This document shows, in pieces, positions 34,034-45,100 of a stretch of DNA of 54,613 bases (positions within the stretch are counted from its first letter, which is position 1; each line of letters opens with the position of its first letter). Location: positions 1 to 54,613 of the forward strand of contig JABYQS010000216.1 in the NCBI GenBank assembly GCA_022592435.1, read 5' to 3'. The position numbers and the translations under genes were made by a program. The notes beneath the pieces are model-generated. The model saw only the letters and a program-made list of their open reading frames with translations. It made no database searches and was not told the origin of the DNA. Source of the DNA: Cerioporus squamosus. Its lineage: Eukaryota; Basidiomycota; Agaricomycetes; Polyporales; Polyporaceae.

Positions 34034-36312
34034 CGAGGTCGTGAGAGCAAGGAAAGCAACGGCTCAGTGCGGGAGGAGCGGTGAGCGAGGAGGAGGTGGA
34101 GGTGGAAGAGAGACTAGCCCGGCTCCGCTCATGTTCTTTGTCCTTTGCGGGGACTCCCTCCGGTCCACACGTGGGGGCCGGCCTCGGGGCTGAAGATCTT
34201 GACGCAAACCGAGATCAAGAGCCTCCCATACCTGATATGTCCATGCATGAAGCATGCAGCAGTCACGCCTGGGATCCGACGTGCGCGGCTTCGTGCTAGC
34301 AATCCCTACTGCGCCCAGCCGTCCAGGTATGCTGGGGTCACGTGGAGAATGGTTGACACGATCGAAGATCATAAACGCAGGTCCCTCTGTGCAAAACTCG
34401 GGATGTGGTGTTCAGTAGAGCGGCGATTGATCATGCTGATCGTTCTGTTCCGCGCTTACGACGCAGCTCGAGTTAACACTCGTTGACATGCTCAGGCACC
34501 CGGTACACTCGCAACCCGCCATGAGCTGTCTCTAGCATGTCGCGAGCTCAGCCATCTAAGGATGCGAAGGCGAAGTATGATATCAGTAGATGGTAGTGCT
34601 GGGGAGTCGAACTGCAGCACTGTGCAATGAACAAGGCTACAAGCAGCAAATTCATATGGGAAGGGATACCAACGAAGACGCGGTGGATGCTAGCATGCCG
34701 AAGAAGAGACGCATGGCGAGCTGCCGGCTCGGGAGGAACACCGGCATTACTAGGCGCATATCATATGATGAGCAAGTTGGGATGGACAGACGTGTACGAC
34801 ATACGTTACGCTATCCCTTTCCCTCGACGGATAGAGGGGGAACGTCTGCGACGATGCTCCACGATCCACTGGCCGGTGGTGTGTCGATAGAGTGCGGACA
34901 CCGCCGACATGTGCGTCCCCATGAGGTTCTGTAGTGAGCTCATTGTTGTCAAAATATCGAGGTAGACTGGACTGCGCGACGTACAGCAGAAGTTCTGGCT
35001 TATTGGGCATGGTGCTGTTTATCACGCAAGTGGACTGCTTGCCTAAGGTCTCAGGAGATGTCGCACTTCATGGTGTGCAAACAGGCATGTGGGAGCGCGT
35101 AGGTGTCGGAACTCGGGACGTCAGCGGGACGATGGGGAAGGTAAGGGCTGCGCGGCGGCCTGCGCTGCGGGAGAGAAGGGAGGAGGGAGCGGATGCGAGG
35201 TAGAGCGGCACGGTTGTAGATGGCGACAGCGAATGCCAGTGGCGAACGACGCTACGGCTAGCATCTTGGCGGGCGACTGGGAGGACAGGATTGCAAAGAT
35301 GTGGCTGGGGAAGCTCGACATGCTTGGGGTTTGGGAGGTCGGGCGGATCGGCGCGTCAATGGAATGCGTGAGGTGAGCGCATGGCAGCGGACTCGGGATC
35401 GTCAGAAGCGACTATGCGTTGAGCGCCCTGAATTGCAGAGTCAGCAAACGGTTCACGCTTCGAGCCAGACAGACACGTACTATTGAGAGTTGCCGTCGAC
35501 GAGACGGCGAATGTATTCGAGCGGTACGCCCAAGAGGCCGGGTCGAGACGCACAATGGCGTCACGCGAGGGCTTCAACGAGTAGTGTGCCGGGGAAAGGT
35601 TGAGAGCCTCGGGGATGGCAGAGTAACGCGACGCGATCTGGAACAGGGCGAAAGAGCCACAGAGACAGAAGATGCAGACGTAGGGACAAGAGCAACGTGG
35701 CGACGAGAGCCCGAAGACGAGCCCGAGTCGCGGGAGAGCTTAGGACCAAACAGTCCGGGTGGAAATAAGGGTATGAGAGTGGACGTGAGGTGATCGTACG
35801 GGGTGCACAGGGGTGCACGCGAGGCGGTGGAGCGAGGAATGGAGAGGCGCGTTGCGATAGACGACGCGGCGGTTTTGTCCTGCTGCCCTCGTCGCAACAT
35901 ATTCTCGACTTATACCGTGCAAGAGGAGAAGCCGAGCTAGGCGTGGAGTACGAGCTTGCTCAGAGATGGTTCAAGTCCAGACGCAGGCAACTACGACGGT
36001 CAACGTTAACTCGAAATACGCAGAACGACGAGACATCGACGCTTACCGATCGCCCCATAGACCATCTGTCTCCGCCTCGCTCTACTTCATCCATCGGAGA
36101 GTCTCCATACCTAAGGGATCCATCGGCTGGCTCAGGCCAAGGCGTTTATGGATATGGGGAAGTCGACGCAAGCATTGGCAGGCAATGGTTCGGAAGCAAG
36201 AGACGGGCGCTCGTTACACGGAGAGTAACGCAATGCGATCAATTTGACAGACTCATAACGTACAAGCAGCGATATGACATTGTGAGGTAAGAAAGAAAAA
36301 AATCCAGGATGT
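34034..36312. other. Long stretch with no convincing gene
   Basis: Several open frames occur on both strands, but none chain into a recognisable protein. A plus-strand frame at about 35883-36215 contains two similar pieces, LAQRWFKSRRRQL and IGRQWFGSKRRAL. They resemble the WFxxRR recognition helix of homeodomains, but the rest of the domain is not evident. Confidence 0.35.
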
Positions 36313-38837
36313 TCAAGGAGATTTCAAGCCAGCCCACGCCTTCTTAGGGACCCTCATCGTCGCTACGCGGTAGTCTCCGCGCAGGCGATGCACCACGTCA
36401 ACGAAGACAGGAATATCCTCGTCGGGCAGGGTCGACTCCATCAAGACCACGGCGGTGTGCATGTATTCGGGGGAGTCCAAGGACAGACTGCGCCTGTCAC
36501 CGGGCAGCAGTAGGATGTGCCTGCGTGTTATATGAGTAATCTGTCGGGTTGCGGCCGGTGAAGCATGACTCACTCCATATTGCAATGAGTGACCAGCTCC
36601 AGAAACGAGTGTGAAAAACGAGACTGCGGCCAGTCGCATAGCTGGCAATGCCAACGCGAACGAACTCTGGCAGCCGTGGCCGTCTCCTCTCGGTCAGAAT
36701 ACTCGACGAGCTTCACCTTATCGGAGACCTTCGGGCAAGTCTTGACCCAGCGGACCTGATGTCCGTCGTGGACATGGAACGTGTGATGGACCTGCCGCGT
36801 TCGTCGTGGCACACGTTAGCGAGCGTTGCATGACGTTAATGAATCACCAACCGCCCGACGCCAGCCCATGACAACCATGACTTTGTCGACAACGCTACAG
36901 GTCGAGCATGCAAGCCGGACTGATTCGGCCTTCGCGTTAGATGCCCCAGTCACATCCAATCCAGCAGCCGCCCATACGGAACGAACGACATCGGAGCACG
37001 GACGCAGTGTAGCGGGCGACCACTGCTTGAGTCCGCGGTTGTGAATGAGGAAGATCCGATTGAGCATGTCAACGCCTTCAGTGATGATTGGAGTGTAGGC
37101 GCCGTCGATGAGGGGAGCCGAAGGCGGATTGAGACTGCGCCACTCGTAATCGCGGGGATAACAGCACTGATGCTGTATAGCTAGCAAGCCGGGAACAAGC
37201 TCCTCGCAGCGAGTGCACCAGAACAACGCCTGCTGAGAAGACAAGGGAGAAGGCCGAGCGGACATGGACCGCGTTGTGATGGTCAACGCGGTTGGCCGAG
37301 TGAAGGCCGAGTTGGCGTCGATACCGGGTAGGAGTGCAAGGACAGCGCTCTCCCTGAACTGGCGCCAATCGTTAACGAAGGAAGGGACACTATTGATGTA
37401 CGATGACGGTGGTATGGAAATGTCGCGGTCGAGGTCGATGAAGTTCATCACGACTTGCAAGTCCATGAGATCGAGGGCGCACGGCCAGACATCGTTCGCG
37501 TGATGTGGGTGCGACAGCATGTACCTCTCCAAGGCATCGTCGAGGTTCTTCAGCCGTAGGAGCTTGACGTCGACATCGCGCTGGCGGTTCTCGAGGACCT
37601 TCCGGCCTTCCAGGGCCTCCTTAAGCCGGGGAAGCGTTCTCTTCCACTCTAGTATCAACATGTGAGATGAGCATAGCAAGGGAGCGTCAAAGAGCGCCTT
37701 ACCTCGCTCAGACAACGGCTCTGGCTTATCCACGAACGCCCGGAGGTCGGCGGGTAGACCTTCGAGCTGGATCCCAAGCGTTGTCAACTCGCGCAGATAC
37801 CCGAGTTCCATCACCCTCGCACGGATGCTGATACTTCGTTTTTAGCGGGGGCATGCACGGCGGAGGATGACAACTCACTCTAAGTAACGCTTTAGCTGAA
37901 TCTGAGCGATGCGGTCTGCCTCGCGATTGTTCATCAATTCTTGCCAGTCTTCACACAGGTCCGCGTGCTGGGAGATGATATCTCAACCACTGTATCTCAG
38001 GTATGAGGACATTACGCACCTCCTGGCGGGCCGTAGTCGCTGCTTTGAACTCGCGCACGACGTCGACGCGTGCTACCTCCGAAGCGTTCATGATGCGCTC
38101 CCGGAAGCAAAGCACATCGGGGAGGTGGAAGACAGTTTCCTCTACCTCCTCGCCGTCTGCGGAGCATTGACAAGTGAGCTGACGACAGAAGCAACCGACA
38201 CAAGGAGCGACATACCTTTGACAACCATACGGTAGTAGCAGGGGAGAACATCCTCAATCTCACCAGCGAAGAGCGTCTTGTACTCGCCGTCGGGAAGACC
38301 ATGGAAGGGATCTTCGATTGTGGTCCTAAGCACCGCCATTAATAACAGTGAGGATATGGCGGCGCCGTGACTGGGACGTACTGTTTTGGTTCGCAATCGA
38401 AGCAGTAACGCACGTAGAACGCCCAAATGGGGACGCGGGTGGACGCATCAACCCGCAGGCAAACTGTGCAAGAAGCATCGTACATGAACGAAGCGAACTG
38501 CATCTCAGTCTGCCACGAGGGGCAGGCGGGGAGACCGTCGGCGTTGTCGCGCGCTCGCTTCCAGTAGACCGCACATTGTCGAAGGCGCAGGGAGGTGTGT
38601 TGCTCTTTGTTGGTACGCGCTAGATTGACGAGTTCGTCTGGCTTGAGGTGCCCGTAGATCTGAACGTCCAACGAGAGGTGAGGAGAGCGCGCTGAGGACC
38701 AAAAAGAACGCAAACAACAAAGAACTCACCTCGACATGGAGGTCGTACGGTAAACCTGACCAATTAAAAGACGGCGGGGGAGCCAATGCAGCTCTGCGGG
38801 CACGGGCTTTCTTGCGGGCGACGGAAGAGGGCGACAT
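36313..38837 (-). CDS. F-box protein with Cys-rich motifs
   Basis: ATG at 38837 (MSPSSVARKKARARRAALAP) leads into an F-box-like start, LPYDLHVEIYGHLKPDELVN and LARTNKEQHTSL. A C-x2-C...C-x2-C pair follows (DASCTVCLR ... YCFDCEPKQ). Further exons give TTIEDPFHGLPDGEYKTLFA, a helical region (RIAQIQLKRYLEIRARVMEL), LFWCTRCEELVPGLLAIQHQ and CSTCSVVD. A late exon has VRWVKTCPKVSDKVKLVEYS and WHCQLCDW. The protein ends RVPKKAWAGLKSP with the stop at 36313. F-box proteins recruit substrates to SCF ubiquitin ligases, and agaricomycetes have hundreds of this layout. About eight exons splice without frame breaks. Its presence inside a transposon is unusual. Confidence 0.7.
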
Positions 38838-39821
38838 CGAAGACGTACAAAGGGGAGAAGGTTGGAGTCGTCGGTAGAGGAAGACAAGTCGCACCAGGGA
38901 GAAACGTACCGTTTTGTAGGACAACCGCTCCCTGTAGACAAAGAACTCTTTCAATTGCCGCATTAGTGGAAAGCGGGACCGACAGGCCTGCTCGCCACGT
39001 GCAGGAGACATGCGTCGAGGGTCGTGTTGCGATAGATCTGACGACAGGCGGCTTGAATATAGGACGCAGGAATTGCAACGCTGGAAGAGATGTTGTAAGC
39101 TCAAGACGACGACATTAGACACGCAGGGGGAAGAAGAGGAGTAGAAGACAGGTCGGCGAGCAGCACCGGCCACGGATGCGGTCGCAATACTACGCGCGCG
39201 CTCAGCCCTACCCGCGGGTCCTGCCAGAGATGCTCGAGATGCTCGAGAATCGGATGACAGCCGTATGCTCACCTGCTCATCTTCTGCCAAGGAAGTGGGG
39301 ATACTTACGTTCAGGCGAGGTGAAACCCCATATAAAAGGTCTCACTAGGACCCTGAAATCGTGAGTTACCTCTTGACGAGAGTAGAATAGCATGAGAATA
39401 GCAGTACCTGAGTGGGGTTGAGAGCATTTCAATACTTCAAGGTGAGGCCAACCTGGACGACCAGTCACCAGTTACGATGCAATCGCTGCGCAGTGCATAT
39501 CGTAGGATTATCACTGGCTACTTGCTTAACAAACCAATACTCTGCAGTGACGTCCACGGGATGTCAGTCAGTATAAGTAGACGGCAGAGAGTGGGCCAAA
39601 CATTCGCGAGCATTACTTACAGGTGTCCCAGACTGCGACGTCTGTCTCAGTAGCTCTTGCGAACATGAAGAGGAGGGGGGAGGAGGGGAGGAGGAGGAGG
39701 AGGAGGAGGAGGAGGAGGAGGAGGAGGGAGTTTGCCAGCGCTGCGCGCGAAATGCGCGCTCGTCCACTGATCGGGAGGCCGGCCCGTAAGTATTTCACCG
39801 GCATTCGCAATGGATGACGGT
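38838..39821. other. Spacer with a GGA microsatellite
   Basis: No gene is seen. A purine (GGA)n tract spans about 39669-39730. Confidence 0.5.
39669..39730. repeat. (GGA)n microsatellite
   Basis: About 60 bases of near-pure GGA/GGGGA purine repeat on the plus strand. Confidence 0.9.
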
Positions 39822-39823
39822 TA

Positions 39824-40543
39824 CTATCACTGCACCAGAAGTGAACAATTTGACTTGTTACTTACGTATCTCCTCCATTCCTGTGCAGATTTTGGTCGGA
39901 CTTGCACGAGTTGAGTCTAAGCCGTCTTCAGTATGGTCCTCAAATTTTTTGGAAGGGAGAGGAGGAAAGAGAGAGGAAGTATGGTGCTCGCACTTGAGCG
40001 AAACAGAAGTGAACAATCCGGAACCATTTCCGAGGCTCGGAGTAACGCGCTGTCACGGGCGTTTGTACGGCATATTCAGGCACCGACACGGCACTCACTA
40101 CAGAGCTCCGAACTCCGACGTCCTCGCATTGAGGACGGCACACGCTCAATTGGGGCTCCGATGCCTCTCTGTGGCGGATTGTCACGCTCGAAGCCCTCCT
40201 GTAAACTGCAGCCTCGCCGCCTTCGTCGATCCCTTCGGAAAATTGGGTATGTTATCTTTGAGCACCCGTGTTAACGATGTTCAGGTCTCAAGGGAATCGG
40301 TGGAGAGGACACGCGAGCCGAGGGCAATTAACCCCGCATGCCCGCGGCCCAACTCTTTGCTACTTCTATAGATTTGCAACGGCTGCACGGTTTCTCAAGC
40401 GCTTTTCACGGGCGTATAGGCAGGACGATTGCGCACCTAACTCAGAAAGAACTGAGGAGAAAGGGCGAGATTTGAGGCTTGCAGGTACAATTGTTCACTT
40501 CTGTTGCAGCATCTGGCGTTGTTCACTTCTGGTGCAGTGATAG
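39824..40543. mobile_element. 720-bp MITE-like element nested in the large element
   Basis: The ends are inverted repeats. The left starts CTATCACTGCACCAGAAGTG and continues AACAA; the right (about 40519-40543) is its reverse complement. A TA dinucleotide flanks both sides (39822-39823 and 40544-40545), as for Tc1/mariner-type insertions. Further copies of AGAAGTGAACAA lie at about 40005 (direct) and 40490-40501 (inverted), giving subterminal repeats. No transposase is seen inside, so it would be non-autonomous. Confidence 0.6.
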
Positions 40544-40545
40544 TA

Positions 40546-42127
40546 ATTACTGGTGTATCTGGGTACTTAAGCCATCGGCGAGGATGATCCAGAGGTGGAG
40601 CACTACAGAAAGTAGACGGGAGATAACGACACGAGGCCACGAGTTTGTTGCTCGCTTTGAGCAAAAGCACACATCTGACATTATTCCATTGAAAATCTTT
40701 CTCGGCGCCTTATCCTCGTAGCAGAGCACAGCATCTCGTAGCTCGTTGCGCTACTGTAGCGTACGGTCGTGCTATGTAGATCTCCATCCAAAGGCCGCAC
40801 AGACAAACTCCGAAGCCCATCGGTGCACAAGACTATGAAGGGGAGCAGATGGGCATTGTTGACGCCCAACGATCGGAATGGTTGTCGGAGCTCATCGTAG
40901 TTTTAAGCGCCGTCTGATCAGCTCTCTCAGACTCTCGCTGAGTCGTCTGTGTCTCTCTCCTCGTCCAACCCCTCGGGCCTCTACTATACACAACGCCGCT
41001 GTCAGATTAAGTAGCAGAAGGACCCAGAGAACACCACCAAGTCGCAACCTGTGCTGGCACTGCCGTCAGCGATGCAAGATGTCGTCTCCTCGCCGACTCT
41101 CGTACTCGGCTGCAGGCCCTTCTCGGCCGTTACGTGAGCAAGACTGGTTTTTTGGAGACCTCGCCTGCTCGGTATATCTGTGACTCTGGTTGGAATGCCA
41201 TCATATATTGAAGGAGAGGCGAGGGTTTGAGGAGGAGTCGCTCCTCTTCGAGCTTCAAGTATCGGCCGCTCCCCCCAAGTGAGACTATCCCTCGCTACTC
41301 TCGCCATCTGCCCTGCACGTCTGCACGCTGCTCTCGCATGCGCTCGCCCAGCTCGCTGCTCTTCCCCGCTCCCCGCTCGCCATGCCCGCTGCTCTTCCCC
41401 GCTCCCCGCTCGCCATGCCCGCTGCTCTTTCCCGCTCCCCGCTCGCCCTGCCTGTCGCTCACGTCTGCACCTCTCATCTGCTCGCCCTGCCTGTCGCCGT
41501 TGCTCTCGTCTGAGCGCCCTCCCGCTGCTCTCTTGTTCTCGCCCGCCCGCCCTGGCCGCTACTCTCCTTTACTTGCCCTGCCTGTCGCTCTCGTCTGTGT
41601 GCTGCTCTCGTCTGCTCGCCCTGCCTGCCGCTCACGTCTGCTCGCCGCTCTTGCTGCTCGACCGGCCCGCCACTCACGTTTGCCTGCCCTGCCCGCCGAA
41701 CCTCGCTTCCTCTCATCTGTGCCCGCCCTACCAACTTCTGCCCACGCGCTCTTGTCAGCCTGCACGCAGTCGTCTTCCTGTGCTACACGTCCACTCTCGT
41801 CCGCGTGCCCATAGTCGTCTTGCCAGCCCGCCAGCCGCCTCTACCTGCATGGCCTCGCAGCTTTCCGTCACTATGTAGTCTCGCCAGTATACTCAGTGGT
41901 TATCTGCAGTGCAGTACTGTATGTATGCGTACTGTCGTCGAGCTTCTCCATTGTGTGATCAAGCACCAGTGAAATACTGACCACCTGGTATGCCCAACAA
42001 TGGTAATACCTCTATACAGAGGGGGACTGGCTACAGTGTTACAGTGGCTACATGGGCGGTGAAGTACTATTAAGACGACAAAATTTTCGTCCAAAAGGGG
42101 TGCATGGCAAGACAGAGGCTGACACAG
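40546..42127. other. Gene-free stretch before the right array, with a 33-bp minisatellite
   Basis: Long C/T-rich frames at 41227-41878 look coding only because of a strong composition bias and a 33-bp repeat. No splice-supported protein is seen. Confidence 0.45.
41357..41453. repeat. 33-bp tandem repeat, about three units
   Basis: Units of the type GCTCTTCCCCGCTCCCCGCT followed by CGCCATGCCCGCT occur three times with small changes. Degenerate relatives (CTCGCCCTGCCTGTCGCTC) continue to about 41700. Confidence 0.8.
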
Positions 42128-45100
42128 GCTTGAGACTTTGAGCACACTGATCTGCGCCGCCGCACAGGCATGACAATCTTGCTTGCTGCCAGAGTAACAC
42201 AGTGGCTTGACCACCGCACGGGCTTGACATGCTTGCTCGCTGTTGGAAGGGCTCCGCCGGTGACGACAGAGGCCTATCGGACAGGCCTGCAGTTCTCAGT
42301 GTGGCAATCTGAGAGCGACCACACAGGCTTGACATTCTTGGTGTGGCAATCTGAGCCACCGCACGGGCTTGACATGCTTGCTCGCTGTTGGAAGGGCTCC
42401 GCCGGTGACGACAGAGGCCTATCGGACAGGCCTGCAGTTCTCAGTGTGGCAATCTGAGAGCGACCGCACAGGCTTGACATTCTTGGTGTGGCAATCTGAG
42501 CGGCCGCACGGGCTTGAGATGCTTGCTTGCCGTTGGACGGGCTCCGCCGGCGACGACAGAGGCCTAATGGGTCGAGGGAGCTTATCTGCACCGCCGCACA
42601 GGCTTGCAGTTCTCAGTGTGGCAATCTGAGAGCGACCGCACAGGCTTGACATTCTTGGTGTGGCAATCTGAGCCGCCGCACGGGCTTGACATGCTTGCTC
42701 GCTGTTGGAAGGGCTCCGCCGGTGACGACAGAGGCCTAATGGGTCGAGGGAGCTTATCTGCACCGCCGCACAGGCTTGCAGTTCTCAGTGTGGCAATCTG
42801 AGAGCGACCGCACAGGCTTGACATTCTTGGTGTGGCAATCTGAGCCGCCGCACGGGCTTGAGATGCTTGCTCGCCGTTGGACGGGCTCCGCCGGCGACGA
42901 CAGAGGCCTAATGGGTCTAGGGACCTTATCTGCACCGCCCCACAGGCCTGCGGTTCTCAGTGTGGCAATCTGAGAGCGACCGCACAGGCTTGACATTCTT
43001 GGTGTGGCAATCTGAGCCACCGCACGGGCTTGACATGCTTGCTCGCTGTTGGAAGGGCTCCGCCGGTGACGACAGAGGCCTATCGGACAGGCCTGCAGTT
43101 CTCAGTGTGGCAATCTGAGAGCGACCGCACAGGCTTGACATTCTTGGTGTGGCAATCTGAGCCGCCGCACGGGCTTGAGATGCTTGCTTGCCGTTGGACG
43201 GGCTCCGCCGGCGACGACAGAGGCCTAATGGGTCGAGGGAGCTTATCTGCACCGCCGCACAGGCTTGCAGTTCTCAGTGTGGCAATCTGAGAGCGACCGC
43301 ACAGGCTTGACATTCTTGGTGTGGCAATCTGAGCCACCGCACGGGCTTGACATGCTTGCTCGCTGTTGGAAGGGCTCCGCCGGTGACGACAGAGGCCTAT
43401 CGGACAGGCCTGCAGTTCTCAGTGTGGCAATCTGAGAGCGACCACACAGGCTTGACATTCCTGGTGTGGCAATCTGAGCCACCGCACGGGCTTGACATGC
43501 TTGCTCGCTGTTGGAAGGGCTCCGCCGGTGACGACAGAGGCCTATCGGACAGGCTTGCAGTTCTCAATGTGGCAATCTGAGAGCGACCGCACAGGCTTGA
43601 CATTCTTGGTGTGGCAATCTGAGCGGCCGCACGGGCTTGAGATGCTTGCTTGCCGTTGGACGGGCTCCGCCGGCGACGACAGAGGCCTAATGGGTCGAGG
43701 GAGCTTATCTGCACCGCCGCACAGGCTTGCAGTTCTCAGTGTGGCAATCTGAGAGCGACCGCACAGGCTTGACATTCTTGGTGTGGCAATCTGAGCCACC
43801 GCACGGGCTTGACATGCTTGCTCGCTGTTGGAAGGGCTCCGCCGGTGACGACAGAGGCCTATCGGACAGGCCTGCAGTTCTCAGTGTGGCAATCTGAGAG
43901 CGACCACACAGGCTTGACATTCCTGGTGTGGCAATCTGAGCCACCGCACGGGCTTGACATGCTTGCTCGCTGTTGGAAGGGCTCCGCCGGTGACGACAGA
44001 GGCCTATCGGACAGGCTTGCAGTTCTCAATGTGGCAATCTGAGAGCGACCGCACAGGCTTGACATTCTTGGTGTGGCAATCTGAGCGGCCGCACGGGCTT
44101 GAGATGCTTGCTTGCCGTTGGACGGGCTCCGCCGGCGACGACAGAGGCCTAATGGGTCGAGGGAGCTTATCTGCACCGCCGCACAGGCTTGCAGTTCTCA
44201 GTGTGGCAATCTGAGAGCGACCGCACAGGCTTGACATTCTTGGTGTGGCAATCTGAGCCGCCGCACGGGCTTGACATGCCTTCTCGCTGTTGGACGGGCT
44301 CCGCCGGCGACGACAGAGGCCTAACGGGTCTAGGGAGCTTATCCGCACCGCCGCACAGGCCTGCAGTTCTCTGTGTGGCAATCTGAGAGCGACCGCACAG
44401 GCTTGACATTCTTGGTGTTGCAATCTGAGCCACCGCACGGGCTTGAGATGCTTGCTCGCCGTTGGACGGGCTCCGCCGGCGACGACAGAGGCCTAATGGG
44501 TCTAGGGACCTTATCTGCACCGCCCCACAGGCCTGCGGTTCTCAGTGTGGCAATCTGAGAGCGACCGCACAGGCTTGACATTCTTGGTGTGGCAATCTGA
44601 GCCACCGCACGGGCTTGACATGCTTGCTCGCTGTTGGAAGGGCTCCGCCGGTGACGACAGAGGCCTATCGGACAGGCCTGCAGTTCTCAGTGTGGCAATC
44701 TGAGAGCGACCACACAGGCTTGACATTCTTGGTGTGGCAATCTGAGCCACCGCACGGGCTTGACATGCTTGCTTGCTGTTGGACGGGCTCCGCCGGCAAC
44801 GACAGAGGCCTAATGGGTCTAGGGACCTTATCTGCACCGCCCCACAGGCCTGCGGTTCTCAGTGTGGCAATCTGAGAGCGACCGCACAGGCTTGACATTC
44901 TTGGTGTGGCAATCTGAGCCACCGCACGGGCTTGACATGCTTGCTCGCTGTTGGAAGGGCTCCGCCGGCGACAACAGAGGCCTAACGGGTCTAGGGAGCT
45001 TATCCGCACCGCTGCACAGGCTTGCAGTTCTCAATGTGGCAATCTGAGCCACCACACAGGCTTGACATTCTTGGTGTGGCAATCTGAGCCGCCGCACGGG

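Noticed and set aside
41227..41878. Two overlapping 195-200 codon plus-strand frames rich in Pro, Ala, Leu and Ser
   Set aside because: Both frames are open because of strong C/T bias and a 33-bp repeat. No domain or splice pattern is seen.
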